Shown piece by piece: positions 32,825 to 41,585 of a DNA stretch of 64,000 nucleotides. Source of the DNA: Pseudomonas sp. B20(2017). GTDB lineage: Bacteria > Pseudomonadota > Gammaproteobacteria > Pseudomonadales > Pseudomonadaceae. Under the pieces are notes generated by a model. The model was not told where the DNA came from and did no database searches. It saw only the letters and a program-made list of their open reading frames with translations. A program made the position numbers and the translations under genes. The number at the start of each line of letters is the position of its first letter. Within the stretch, counting starts at the first letter, position 1. The DNA is taken from positions 1-64,000 of the forward strand of contig NZ_NEJP01000010.1 of the NCBI RefSeq assembly GCF_002113125.1. The letters are read 5' to 3'.

Positions 32825-35800
32825 TGAAGCTTTTCCCAATCGTCGAAATTTTTCAACAGCGTTCCAATGTCGCTGTTGTGGGTGACATTCTCAGAGCCGA
32901 TCAGAGCGGCTTCTTTTGTACCGCTTTTCGTTGCACCACCAGGAACCCATTCGTTAGGGTAGGCGCCATTTTCCTTTCCATTAGGCATCTCATATTTAAA
33001 ACGAGGGTCATCCGGCTTTATTTTAACAATATAGATGCCTTCACCTTCGAGAGTCTTTGCACCAAGGTTCAGCTCTTTATTCAGAACTCGCCAGTCGTTA
33101 CCTGCAGCTCGATATTTGGCAACGACTTCTTCCATCTCAGAAGATAGACCCACAAACTTCCGTTGAGGAAAGGTTGGGTAGCTGGAACCGGTGATCCAAC
33201 TTTCGATTACCACGAAGGATCCTCCCTCTTTTGCGAAGAGCTCTCGATGAGCATTAATGTAGTTCTCAGGAAGATAGTCACCAGGATTAGGTGGCCGATC
33301 AGCCTTATTCATATCAATTATTTCATCGAATTTTTCCTGACTCATCGGCAAATGGTCAGGCTTGGTGGCGTTGGCTGAGTTCGTCGGTAGTTTGCAATCA
33401 GGTCCAGGACAGGTCGTACTCAGTCCCAGTGGATCGACCCAGCCCGTAGGGTTCGGTACGTATTGGTAGTTGTTCAACCCACCCGCAAGCTTGATCGGAT
33501 CCGGTGTCAGGAAGCGTGCCGTGTTCGGATTGTAGTAGCGGTGCCGGTTGTAATGTAACCCCGTCTCGGCGTCGAAGTACTGACCCTGAAAGCGCAGCGG
33601 GTTATCGATTTCGCTGACATCCAATGCGACAAGGTTGCCATAGGCACGGTATTTCGCTGACCACATGATCTCGCCGCTGTAGTCGGTGAGTTCCTGTGGT
33701 GTGCCGAGGTGGTCGAGTTGATAGTAGAACGGCGTGGCCTTTCGTGGCCCCTCGCCGTCGAGCATCGCCAGTGGGCGGAAGCTGCCGGGTTCGTAGATGT
33801 AGGTGCGATAGCGGTTTTCACCGCTTTCGGCGATCAGGCGTTCGCCTTGCCACAGGAATTCGGTGGTATGGCTGTCGACGGTCTTTTCGATGCGGCGGCC
33901 GAAGGCATCGTATTTGTACGACGCCGTACTGCCTCCCGGCAGGCTTACGCCGATCAGACGATGTTGGCAGTCATACCGGTATTCAGTGACGAGTTTCTGG
34001 TTAGCGCCGCGCCGCTCGCGGATCAGGTTGCCGTAGGCGTCGTAGTCGTAGTGGCGGTCGCCCTGCATCAGCAGGCGGTTGCCTTTGACGTTGGCCAGGT
34101 TGGCAACGGGCATGTCGGTCTGACCGAGCAGGTTACCCGCCGGGTCATGGGCGAAGCTTTCGGGTGTTGCGCCACGTACGTTAATCAGTCGATCCAGCGG
34201 ATCGTAGTGGTAGCTGCGATTGCCTTTACGGCTGTCGTCGATGCCGGCGAGGTTACCGTTGGCGTCGTAGTTGTAGCGACGCTGGAACAGGTTTTTGTCG
34301 CGTTGACTGACGCTGTGCGCTTGCAGGCGACCTTGTTCATCGTATTGATATTGGCTGAGCAGCAGACCTTGCTGACGTTGCTGTTCACGACCGGCGCTGA
34401 ACTGGTGGGAAGTCAGGCGTGTGCCGTTGAGGTCGATACTGCTCAGATGCCCGCCAGGTTGGTGGCGATAATCGAGTGTGCTGCCATCCGGCAGGCGGCA
34501 GTGATTGAGCTGTCCGACGCTGTCGTATTCGTAACGCGTGGTGCCCCAGCCCTGATGCTCGGTGATCAGCCGATCTTGCACATCATATTCATAAGCTAGC
34601 GGCCAATGACCATCGTCCACGTGGACCAGACGGCCAAGTGCATCGTAGTTGTAGTGAATTTCCTCGCCATCGGGCAGGGTCTTCACCAGCAGTCGGCCAG
34701 CGGCGTCGCGCTGGTACTCGGTGACAAGTTCGCTGCCGTCGTCGCCGAATTCGGTTTTCTTCAGCAGCTTGCCGTTGAGGTCGTACTCGTAGGCAGTGCG
34801 GCGTCCGTCGAAACCGGTTTCCTGCTGGATCAGCCCGTTCGAGTAGTAATCCAGCTGATAGTGTTCGCCGCGTTCGTTTTCGATGTCGGTGAGAAGCAGG
34901 CGTGCGTTGTCATAGCGATAACGCAGTTGACTGCCATCGGGGTTGATACGACGGCTGACCAGGTGCAGGTTATCGGCATACTCGTAACGGGTTACGCGGC
35001 CCAGTTCATCGCGTTCAGCCGTGACGCGACCGTACGGGTTGTAGGTAAACGCGCGCGCGGCACCACCGGGCAGGGTGATCTGTGCCAGACGGTTTGCAGC
35101 ATCCCACTGGTAGTGGGTGATTGCACCGGTTTCAGCCTGACGTGTGATCTGCCGACCGAGCGCGTCGTAGCGATACTTGCGTTGACCGCCGTCGGGCAGG
35201 CGCTCCTCCAGCAACTGGCCGAGGTTATTCCAGCCCAGTTGATGACGGCTGCCATCAGGGTGTCTGATTTCCAGCAAGCGTCCCTGGCGATCGTAGCTGT
35301 AGTGCGTCGAGTTGCCATCTGGATCAATTTGTTCGGTGATATCGCCCTGGTCGTTGCGCCAGTAAATCCATTTGGCCGGGCCACGGTTAACCACACGGAC
35401 GTATCCGTGGTAGTACTCGTAGGAGGTCGGCATGTCGTCCGGCGGGATGACCGCGACCAGTCGACCGGCCTCGTTGTATTGGTATTCAGTGACCGCACCC
35501 AGTGGATCCTTTTCGGCGATCAACCGGCCTTGATCGTCGTAAGCCTTGAGGTGTTCCGCACCATCGGGATCGACCTTGGCGACGAGTCGAGCCTTGTCAT
35601 CGTGGGTGTAGACCTCTTCGCTGCCATCGGCGTTGGTAACCGTGACGCTACCTTTGTCATCCCACGCATAGTGCGCGTCCATCTGCGAGAAGCTGGCCCA
35701 GTGATGGATGCAGCGCGCTGACTTGCCTTCCTTTTCCCATTCCCAGTAGAAGCTGGCGCCACCGGCGAGTTGCCGCTCGAGAATGACGTTCTGTTCGTTG

Positions 35801-37860
35801 TAGGCGTAACGCTCCGACTCGCCGGCAGCGTTCGTGGCTTTGATCAGGCGTTGTTGAGCATCGTACGTGTAGGTGACCAGCGTCTGGACGGTGCTCCATG
35901 CATCTTCCAGATTGTCTGCCGGAACGAATTGCTGATAGTCGATGGCGACAATGTGTTTGCGGTCGTACCGAACCAGAAGTGCTCGACCGGCCCCGTTATC
36001 CACGCGCTTGATTCGACCGTGGATGTCACGAGTGATGTGCAGGCGATTGTCGTAGTTGTCGCTGATGGCGATCAGCGTCGCGCCTTTGTTGTTGAAGCGA
36101 AAGTGATAGAACTGCTTGCGTTCACCAGCCTGTGTGAGGATAAGTTCGGAAGGGTCGTTGCCGATGAAGATCGCGGCTTCCGAAAGGCTGTTGGTGATTG
36201 CCGGACGCCGCTCGCTCGGCATAGGAAAAGTCGTGACACGGTTTTCGTGGTCGGTCCAGACGACTTCATCGCCATTGATGTCAACCCTTTGGGCGAGGGC
36301 ATGGCTCCAGCCAAAGCCAAGGCCGCAATCCATTTCCGCCGCACTGGTGCGATAGAGACGCGTCCAGGTGAAGGGCAGTAAACCGCCGAGTTCGCCGTCG
36401 GTAATAGTCAACAGTTCTTCACCCGTCACCATCGAAACCGGGCAGCCATTGGTGCAGGTTTTCTTGGCGCAGGTGGCGCTTTTGTCGTCAGGTGTCTTCG
36501 ATTGATCAGGAGCGTCGTCGATCTTTTCCTTTGGCTCAAGCGAGGTTTGTTTCTGCTTTTTGTCCCGTGGAAACGAGGAGGCGTCCTTGACCTCTTGTTT
36601 CGGTGTGTCTGAAGTTTTCGGCAGCGGGGCTTTGGCTGGTTGCTCCGCTACCTGGCTTTTCGGTGCGGCTTTGCTTGGTTGGGGTTTGGGCTTGGGCGCT
36701 TCAGTGGCGGCTTCGTCGATCTTCAATGCTGCCGTTTTGGCAGGCTTCATCGGCACATTCTTGGCGCTGGCGATGATTGGTTTCGACACCTCCGCGTGAG
36801 CCGGCAGGGCGTGTTTGTTGCTGAGTGTCATCAGAGTAGAAGCAAGATCATCCAGGTACTTGATCGCTTCACCCGATTTGACCGTGGACAGGACTTTTGT
36901 CCCTGCTCTTACAGCCAGTCCGGCACCACCCGTCAGGCAGATACCCACCAGTACGTTGATCAGAAACTCCGAAGCAATCGCCGTCATAACGTCGACGATG
37001 ACCTGCGGCGGAAGCATGCCGACCCATGCCACAATCGCCGAGACATAGATGAACATCAGCGGCTCGTCGCTGAGGATCAGCAACCCTGAAGCGATGGACT
37101 CTTTTGACGCGGCATAGAGCTTGTCGATTTCGATGTCCGACAGATACTTTTTGAGTTTTGCGTAGTTTTTTTGCGGATTAGCGAGCAGCTCGAACAGGCT
37201 TTTGATGTCGTCCCACAAACGAAGCAGAGCTTTCTCAAAACCATCCAGTGCCCGCTTGAGCAAAATGACCGAGCGCCCGGCGCGATCTGCCGCCGAGTAG
37301 CTCGCCCATTGCGGCTGAAACTTGCTCGACCATTCGCTTTGCAGCCACCCATCAAGCTTGCCGATAACGCCTTGATAGGAGTCATAGAGCGCTTTGACGT
37401 CGGTCTGCGAGACATTGGGAAAGAACGTGATGCGATAGGTCTGCCCCTTCTTGCAGCCTTCAACCACCTTGATACCGCTTGGGCCGATCATGGTTTCGAT
37501 GACCGGTCCGGTAACGTCGTCGTAGAAGGTGCCTTTGGTCACTGGCTCAAGTTTTACCGGAGTATTGCCAATAGGGACGAATCGCGCTGACTCAAACATA
37601 TGGATCAGCGTGAAATCACCCACCAGTGGGCAGGTCGCATAGGTTTCCACGGCGCCGGTTTTGGTCTTGCGTTTAGTGACACTGACTTCGTTGCCGACCT
37701 TGAAGGTCTGGTCGACATCCAGCGCCCAGCCCGTCCAGAAACCGTCAGCCCAATCCTTGTAATCGCTCAGGCAGTTTTTGAAGTCTTTGAGAATCAGGCT
37801 CACGTCAGGTGTTTTGGCGTCCAGCACACGCAGGACCAATGTACCAATCGGGGTATTCAT
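32821..37860 (-). CDS. RHS-repeat type VI secretion effector with C-terminal toxin tip
   Basis: A 1679-residue protein. Residues 1-350 are an N-terminal domain with hydrophobic stretches (LMFIYVSAIVAWVGML, FLINVLVGICLTGGAGLAV); about 350-460 is a Lys/Pro/Ala-rich linker; about 460 begins a DUF6531-type segment with CAKKTCTNGCPVSMVTGEE. YD/RHS repeats fill about 600-1400, and the core ends with TPDPIKLAGGLNN and DPLGL at 1476-1480. The last 199 residues are the variable toxin, family not recognised, with NEWVPGGATKSG near its end. DUF4123, VgrG and Hcp genes lie directly upstream; the ATG overlaps the DUF4123 stop. The shell encapsulates and delivers the tip. Confidence 0.9.
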   Translation of the reverse strand: MNTPIGTLVLRVLDAKTPDVSLILKDFKNCLSDYKDWADGFWTGWALDVDQTFKVGNEVSVTKRKTKTGAVETYATCPLVGDFTLIHMFESARFVPIGNTPVKLEPVTKGTFYDDVTGPVIETMIGPSGIKVVEGCKKGQTYRITFFPNVSQTDVKALYDSYQGVIGKLDGWLQSEWSSKFQPQWASYSAADRAGRSVILLKRALDGFEKALLRLWDDIKSLFELLANPQKNYAKLKKYLSDIEIDKLYAASKESIASGLLILSDEPLMFIYVSAIVAWVGMLPPQVIVDVMTAIASEFLINVLVGICLTGGAGLAVRAGTKVLSTVKSGEAIKYLDDLASTLMTLSNKHALPAHAEVSKPIIASAKNVPMKPAKTAALKIDEAATEAPKPKPQPSKAAPKSQVAEQPAKAPLPKTSDTPKQEVKDASSFPRDKKQKQTSLEPKEKIDDAPDQSKTPDDKSATCAKKTCTNGCPVSMVTGEELLTITDGELGGLLPFTWTRLYRTSAAEMDCGLGFGWSHALAQRVDINGDEVVWTDHENRVTTFPMPSERRPAITNSLSEAAIFIGNDPSELILTQAGERKQFYHFRFNNKGATLIAISDNYDNRLHITRDIHGRIKRVDNGAGRALLVRYDRKHIVAIDYQQFVPADNLEDAWSTVQTLVTYTYDAQQRLIKATNAAGESERYAYNEQNVILERQLAGGASFYWEWEKEGKSARCIHHWASFSQMDAHYAWDDKGSVTVTNADGSEEVYTHDDKARLVAKVDPDGAEHLKAYDDQGRLIAEKDPLGAVTEYQYNEAGRLVAVIPPDDMPTSYEYYHGYVRVVNRGPAKWIYWRNDQGDITEQIDPDGNSTHYSYDRQGRLLEIRHPDGSRHQLGWNNLGQLLEERLPDGGQRKYRYDALGRQITRQAETGAITHYQWDAANRLAQITLPGGAARAFTYNPYGRVTAERDELGRVTRYEYADNLHLVSRRINPDGSQLRYRYDNARLLLTDIENERGEHYQLDYYSNGLIQQETGFDGRRTAYEYDLNGKLLKKTEFGDDGSELVTEYQRDAAGRLLVKTLPDGEEIHYNYDALGRLVHVDDGHWPLAYEYDVQDRLITEHQGWGTTRYEYDSVGQLNHCRLPDGSTLDYRHQPGGHLSSIDLNGTRLTSHQFSAGREQQRQQGLLLSQYQYDEQGRLQAHSVSQRDKNLFQRRYNYDANGNLAGIDDSRKGNRSYHYDPLDRLINVRGATPESFAHDPAGNLLGQTDMPVANLANVKGNRLLMQGDRHYDYDAYGNLIRERRGANQKLVTEYRYDCQHRLIGVSLPGGSTASYKYDAFGRRIEKTVDSHTTEFLWQGERLIAESGENRYRTYIYEPGSFRPLAMLDGEGPRKATPFYYQLDHLGTPQELTDYSGEIMWSAKYRAYGNLVALDVSEIDNPLRFQGQYFDAETGLHYNRHRYYNPNTARFLTPDPIKLAGGLNNYQYVPNPTGWVDPLGLSTTCPGPDCKLPTNSANATKPDHLPMSQEKFDEIIDMNKADRPPNPGDYLPENYINAHRELFAKEGGSFVVIESWITGSSYPTFPQRKFVGLSSEMEEVVAKYRAAGNDWRVLNKELNLGAKTLEGEGIYIVKIKPDDPRFKYEMPNGKENGAYPNEWVPGGATKSGTKEAALIGSENVTHNSDIGTLLKNFDDWEKLQ

Positions 37861-38582
37861 GACGTGACTTCCTTTGTCAGCTCAGCAGCAAGACGCTCTG
37901 CCATTTCTTCTGTATTGGGGTTTTGGCGTACGAAGCGTTCGACCTTTTTGCGCAGGTTGGCTTCAGGGAGTTCGAAGTAAAGCTCTGGACAATCCTCTGA
38001 TAGCCACTGCATCAGGTTCTCAACGACGGTGGTGTGATCCTTTTTTGCGAGGAGATCCAAGAGCGTTTGAGGCACTTCCCACCAAGGCCACTCTTTTGCA
38101 GGCTGCACTACTCTTCGGCCCACTTCAACGCTTTTGCCATTGATCAGATATCGCTCGAATACCGGTAAAACTTCTCCGGTGGCGGGACCAAGCGCCTCAA
38201 TGATCGGGTAGATATGCCGACCATCCCAAAATCGAAAAAATACTTCCGTGGCATCCGGCATACGCACTTGGGTCAGGCTACGTAAATGTTCCATTACCAG
38301 GTCTGGATCGCAGGTAGACACGGCGAGCCATCCCCAATCCAATGCGTCAGTTTCAGCAATCCACGACAAGAATTCAGCGTCCGGGGTGATTTCTGCGAGG
38401 TACGGCATCACCGGTTTCCAATCGGCGTACGGTGTTCCGCTCCAGATAGGTAGAAGTTGCGGAGCCGTATCATGCTGATAAAAGGGCTTGAGTGGCTCTG
38501 CATCGCTCGCGGCACTGATGACCAGATACAGACGTTCGTCATTCTGCAACGGCTGTTGCGCCAGCCAATCCTTGGGTGTCAT
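37857..38582 (-). CDS. DUF4123 effector-loading adaptor
   Basis: A 241-residue protein with the layout of DUF4123 adaptors (Tap/TEC), which load effectors onto VgrG. Seen motifs include LYLVISAASDAEPLKPFYQ at the start, ETDALDWGWLAVSTCD, and VFFRFWDGRHIYPIIEALG in the core. Start ATG 38582 lies 4 bp after the VgrG stop; a longer frame reads into the vgrG end. The stop overlaps the RHS start (ATGA). It is expected to bind the RHS N-terminal part and the VgrG tip. Confidence 0.88.
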   Translation of the reverse strand: MTPKDWLAQQPLQNDERLYLVISAASDAEPLKPFYQHDTAPQLLPIWSGTPYADWKPVMPYLAEITPDAEFLSWIAETDALDWGWLAVSTCDPDLVMEHLRSLTQVRMPDATEVFFRFWDGRHIYPIIEALGPATGEVLPVFERYLINGKSVEVGRRVVQPAKEWPWWEVPQTLLDLLAKKDHTTVVENLMQWLSEDCPELYFELPEANLRKKVERFVRQNPNTEEMAERLAAELTKEVTS

Positions 38583-38586
38583 TCGA

Positions 38587-40629
38587 TTAGATGGCACAGG
38601 CACCTGCCTTGCATTTTTCGCACTCTTCGCAGAACGGCGCATTACGTTTGAGGGTGTTGATTTGCGCCGGCGTCAGTACGGCGCCCGCCTTGTCGGCATC
38701 CGCCTGCTTCAACACGCCCGGCATCAACGGCGCAGCCCCCGTGCCGCTCCCGGGTCCACCACCGGAGTTGATGTTGATCGCCGGCCCGCTCATGGTCACG
38801 CCGCCGCCATCGATCTTGATGAAGCTGCCACCGCCGACCAGCGTCAGTTCCGCCCCGGCCTCCAGCACGACTTTCATGCCGCTGCTCAGGTGGATTTCCT
38901 GGCCGGCGTCGATGAACTGTCCGGTGCCGATCTTGATGTGCTGGTTCACGCCCACGGTCAGGTGGTCGTTGGCGCGGGCTTCGACTTTGCGGTCTTCGTA
39001 GACGGTGTGGTGTTCCTCGGCCTTGAATTCCGTGTAGCTGTTCTTTTCCACGACGTCGTGGCGTTCGTTGCCGACGCGGATTTTCTGGTCGTGTTCGATG
39101 TTCTCGTCCCAGTCACGCTGGGCGTGCAGGAAGATCTGTTCCTGGCCTTTCTTGTCTTCGATGCGCAGTTCGTTGAAGCCACCGCCGCCCATCGAGCTCA
39201 GGGTCTTGAAGGTGGTGCGCGTCTTGTTCGCTGGCAGGGCGTACGGGACGGTATTTTCCTTGTGGTACAGGCAGCCGCTGATCAGCGGCTGGTCGGGGTC
39301 GCCTTCGAGGAAGGTAACCAGCACTTCCATGCCGATGCGCGGGATGGCGATGCCGCCGTATTGGGCGCCGGCCCAGGCGCTGGAGACGCGCAGCCAGCAG
39401 CTGGTCTTGTCGTCGGCCTGGCCGTCGCGATCCCAGTGGAACTGGACTTTCACGCGGCCGTATTCGTCGCAGTGGATTTCTTCGCCTTTTGGGCCGGTGA
39501 CCACGGCGCTCTGGCTGCCGAGGATGCGCGGTTTCGGGTGGCGCAGGGGCGGGCGGTTCGGCACGTCCCACGGGGTGGCCTGGAAGCGGTTGCGGTAGCC
39601 CTGGTGGAAATCGTCCTTCAGCGCGGTGGTGTCGCTGGTGACCGACTCTTCCAGCACCTGCGGCTGCTTGCCCTCGTGCAGGACTTCGGTGAGCAGCCAC
39701 AGGTCATTCCACTTGGCCTTCGGGTGTTCCTTCAGCGCGAGGAAATGACCGCTGACCAGCAGCGGCTGGTCGCTCTTGCCTTCGGCGAGCTGGAAGTCGC
39801 TGCGGTGGCGTTCGAGGGCGCGTTTGGCCAGGTGCTTGCCGCGCTCACGGTCGACGAAACGGCCCGGGTAATCGTAGTCCTCTAGGTCGGGCAGGGCGTC
39901 GCCACGGTTTTCGCTTTCCAGCATCAGGCGCGGTTTTTCGAAGTCGTAGTCGCGGCGGGTGGTGCGGCTGGTGCGGGTTTCCAGGCGCAGGTCGAAGCGT
40001 TTGATCACCGGGTTGTTGGCGACCATGCCGGAGTCCTGCTGATAGGCCACCGGCGCCAGTTTCTTGAACACCGTCTGGTCATCGCCGAACACCAGTTTGT
40101 GGCCCGTGGCGCTGTGCTGGAAGTGGTAGTGAATGCCTTCTTCTTCGCACAGGCGCTGGATGAAATGCAGGTCCGATTCGTCGTATTGCACGCAGTAAAT
40201 GCGATCGGGGTAGATCGAGCCGGTCTGGAAGGCGTAGGCATTGCCCTGGATACCGTGTTCTTCGAGGACCTTGCCGATGATTTTCGGCACGCTGAGGTTC
40301 TGGAAGATCCGCTGGTTGATTCGGTGTGCGAGGTACGCCAGTTGCGGGCGCAGGGTCACGGAATAGCGCGTCAGGCGCTTGCCGGAATCGCCTTGCGCGG
40401 CGCGGTAGATCAGTCCGTGGATGCCGCTGCCGTCGGGCGACAGCTGCAGGAAGGCCGGTTTGTGCAGCAGGGTTTCGAGGTCCAGCGACGGCTGCTCACT
40501 GACCAGCTCCACCTCGAACACAAAAGGCTGGCTGATGGCTTCCCGGCCGCTCAGGGTAAACACCTGAAAGTCGGCGGAAAGACCTTCGATGGTCAGGGCA
40601 AAGTGGGTTTCATTGGCCGGCGCGAACAT
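38587..40629 (-). CDS. vgrG: Type VI secretion spike protein VgrG
   Basis: A 680-residue VgrG. The gp27-like part (FQVFTLSGREAISQPFVFEV, YDESDLHFIQRLCEEEGIHY) covers the first 400 residues; the gp5 OB-fold region holds DEYGRVKVQFHWDRDG and a beta-helix follows with VGNERHDVVEKNSYTEFK and EAGAELTLVGGGSFIKIDGG. An unusual tail ends in CEECEKCKAGACAI, with four cysteines that could bind metal or form disulfides. The spike is exported with its cargo. Upstream, 126 bp separate it from hcp. Confidence 0.93.
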   Translation of the reverse strand: MFAPANETHFALTIEGLSADFQVFTLSGREAISQPFVFEVELVSEQPSLDLETLLHKPAFLQLSPDGSGIHGLIYRAAQGDSGKRLTRYSVTLRPQLAYLAHRINQRIFQNLSVPKIIGKVLEEHGIQGNAYAFQTGSIYPDRIYCVQYDESDLHFIQRLCEEEGIHYHFQHSATGHKLVFGDDQTVFKKLAPVAYQQDSGMVANNPVIKRFDLRLETRTSRTTRRDYDFEKPRLMLESENRGDALPDLEDYDYPGRFVDRERGKHLAKRALERHRSDFQLAEGKSDQPLLVSGHFLALKEHPKAKWNDLWLLTEVLHEGKQPQVLEESVTSDTTALKDDFHQGYRNRFQATPWDVPNRPPLRHPKPRILGSQSAVVTGPKGEEIHCDEYGRVKVQFHWDRDGQADDKTSCWLRVSSAWAGAQYGGIAIPRIGMEVLVTFLEGDPDQPLISGCLYHKENTVPYALPANKTRTTFKTLSSMGGGGFNELRIEDKKGQEQIFLHAQRDWDENIEHDQKIRVGNERHDVVEKNSYTEFKAEEHHTVYEDRKVEARANDHLTVGVNQHIKIGTGQFIDAGQEIHLSSGMKVVLEAGAELTLVGGGSFIKIDGGGVTMSGPAININSGGGPGSGTGAAPLMPGVLKQADADKAGAVLTPAQINTLKRNAPFCEECEKCKAGACAI

Positions 40630-40712
40630 CCCTTGTTCCTCGTGCTGTACAGCGGCGTTCGTCGGCCGTTATCGATCGACGCACGCGAAATTCTGGAGGG
40701 GCGTAAACAACA

Positions 40713-40737
40713 TCGACCAGCAGAGCTGGCCGATGCT
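40713..40737 (-). other. Stem-loop between hcp and vgrG (possible attenuator)
   Basis: CATCGGCCAG and CTGGTCGATG pair across CTCTG on the minus strand, followed by TTGTTT. The stem is 10 bp with one G-T pair and the T-tract is weak. A leaky terminator here would let Hcp, needed in large amounts, be made in excess over VgrG. Confidence 0.5.
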
Positions 40738-40755
40738 TGTAACGATCAGCCGTAA

Positions 40756-41271
40756 TTAAACGACTGGAGCACGCCAGTCATCGGAACCCGAAGTACCGGA
40801 TACTTCGTGGGTCCAGGTGATTTTGCGGTAGGTGAACTGCACTTCTTCCAGGTGGGTGAAGTGGGCGTTCGATGGATCCTGGCAGTTGTGCATCTTGTTG
40901 TTGATGGCGACGATGATCGCGTCTTCCAGTTTGGTGGTGTAGTAGTGCTCTTGGGTACCTTGAGCCGAAGTGCGGTACCACTGGATAACGATTTCGCTCA
41001 TGCGCTCGCCGGAGGTCAGAGCAGCTTGCAGCAGTGGCGAAGCCTTGTCGTAGACCTTGGTGATGATCACTGGCTTGTGAACGCGCTGACCGGTTGGCTG
41101 ACCGGATTGCGGGTCACGCGGGATGATCACGTCGTGGCTGAAAGCCTGAACCATGACCTGGTCTTCGTGGCCTTCCTGGTAGGTGTTGCCAACGGAGTCG
41201 GCGGTGAAGGCGCCGGCAGTGATCAGGCCTTGTTTTTCGCCGGTAACCGACATGTACGCTGGTGTTGCCAT
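40756..41271 (-). CDS. hcp: Type VI secretion tube protein Hcp
   Basis: A 171-residue Hcp1-family protein, ring subunit of the secreted tube. It shows MATPAYMSVTGEKQGLITAG, IIPRDPQSGQPTGQRVHKPV and a typical end (FTYRKITWTHEVSGTSGSDDW). AAGGAG precedes the ATG by about 9 nt. No baseplate, sheath or membrane-complex genes are in the window, so this is an orphan hcp-vgrG-effector island that depends on a type VI machine encoded elsewhere. Confidence 0.93.
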   Translation of the reverse strand: MATPAYMSVTGEKQGLITAGAFTADSVGNTYQEGHEDQVMVQAFSHDVIIPRDPQSGQPTGQRVHKPVIITKVYDKASPLLQAALTSGERMSEIVIQWYRTSAQGTQEHYYTTKLEDAIIVAINNKMHNCQDPSNAHFTHLEEVQFTYRKITWTHEVSGTSGSDDWRAPVV

Positions 41272-41340
41272 GGGAGGTGCTCCTTGCGGATAAATTTAGG
41301 GTGCCCGGGAGGCGAAATCGCCCGGTGGGTGCCTGACTGT

Positions 41341-41357
41341 TATCAAGGAGCGTGCCA
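41341..41357 (-). promoter_or_regulatory. Possible sigma-54 promoter of hcp
   Basis: On the minus strand TGGCAC-GCTCC-TTGAT matches the -24 element TGGCAC exactly and the -12 element TTGCA in three of five bases. It lies about 70 bp before the hcp start codon. Orphan hcp-vgrG units of pseudomonads are often RpoN-dependent, which is why this was looked for. The -12 GC dinucleotide is GA here, so it is a weak candidate. Confidence 0.4.
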
Positions 41358-41440
41358 GCTTTTGCCACGTCCCCGGGAACCGGGGGCTTCACCGCTCTGG
41401 CTCGCGGGTTTGAGCGTTTTTTGATCAGCCAGGTAGCTCG

Positions 41441-41565
41441 AAGTGCGCAAGAAGTTGCGCAGTACTGCGCAACTTCTTGCGCACTTGGCTGGAGGCCTTG
41501 AAACACATGGCCTCCAGCGGAATTGGTGAGCATTTTTACGAAACAAGTGCGCAACTTCTTGCGCA
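41441..41565. repeat. 46-bp perfect palindrome plus a third hairpin unit upstream of hcp
   Basis: The unit TGCGCAACTTCTTGCGCA, itself a 7-bp hairpin with loop CTTC, occurs at 41444-41461 (inverse), 41465-41482 and 41548-41565. The first two form a perfect 46-bp palindrome, 41441-41486. A separate 9-bp hairpin, CTGGAGGCC / GGCCTCCAG, occupies 41489-41517. The gap 41272-41585 contains no gene. The structures could be a transcription stop for hglS, an operator for hcp, or a mobile palindromic element. Confidence 0.7.
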
Positions 41566-41585
41566 GTATGGCCAATCGCCGCTTT

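Noticed and set aside
28862..32840. Complete prophage or insertion sequence
   Set aside because: No transposase, integrase or phage structural gene is present; the content is toxin and immunity sequence only.
38587..41271. Full type VI secretion gene cluster
   Set aside because: No sheath, baseplate, ClpV or membrane-complex genes are found on either side; it is an orphan effector island.
41441..41486. Simple rho-independent terminator of hglS
   Set aside because: The palindrome has no T-tract on either side; termination remains possible but is not shown by sequence.
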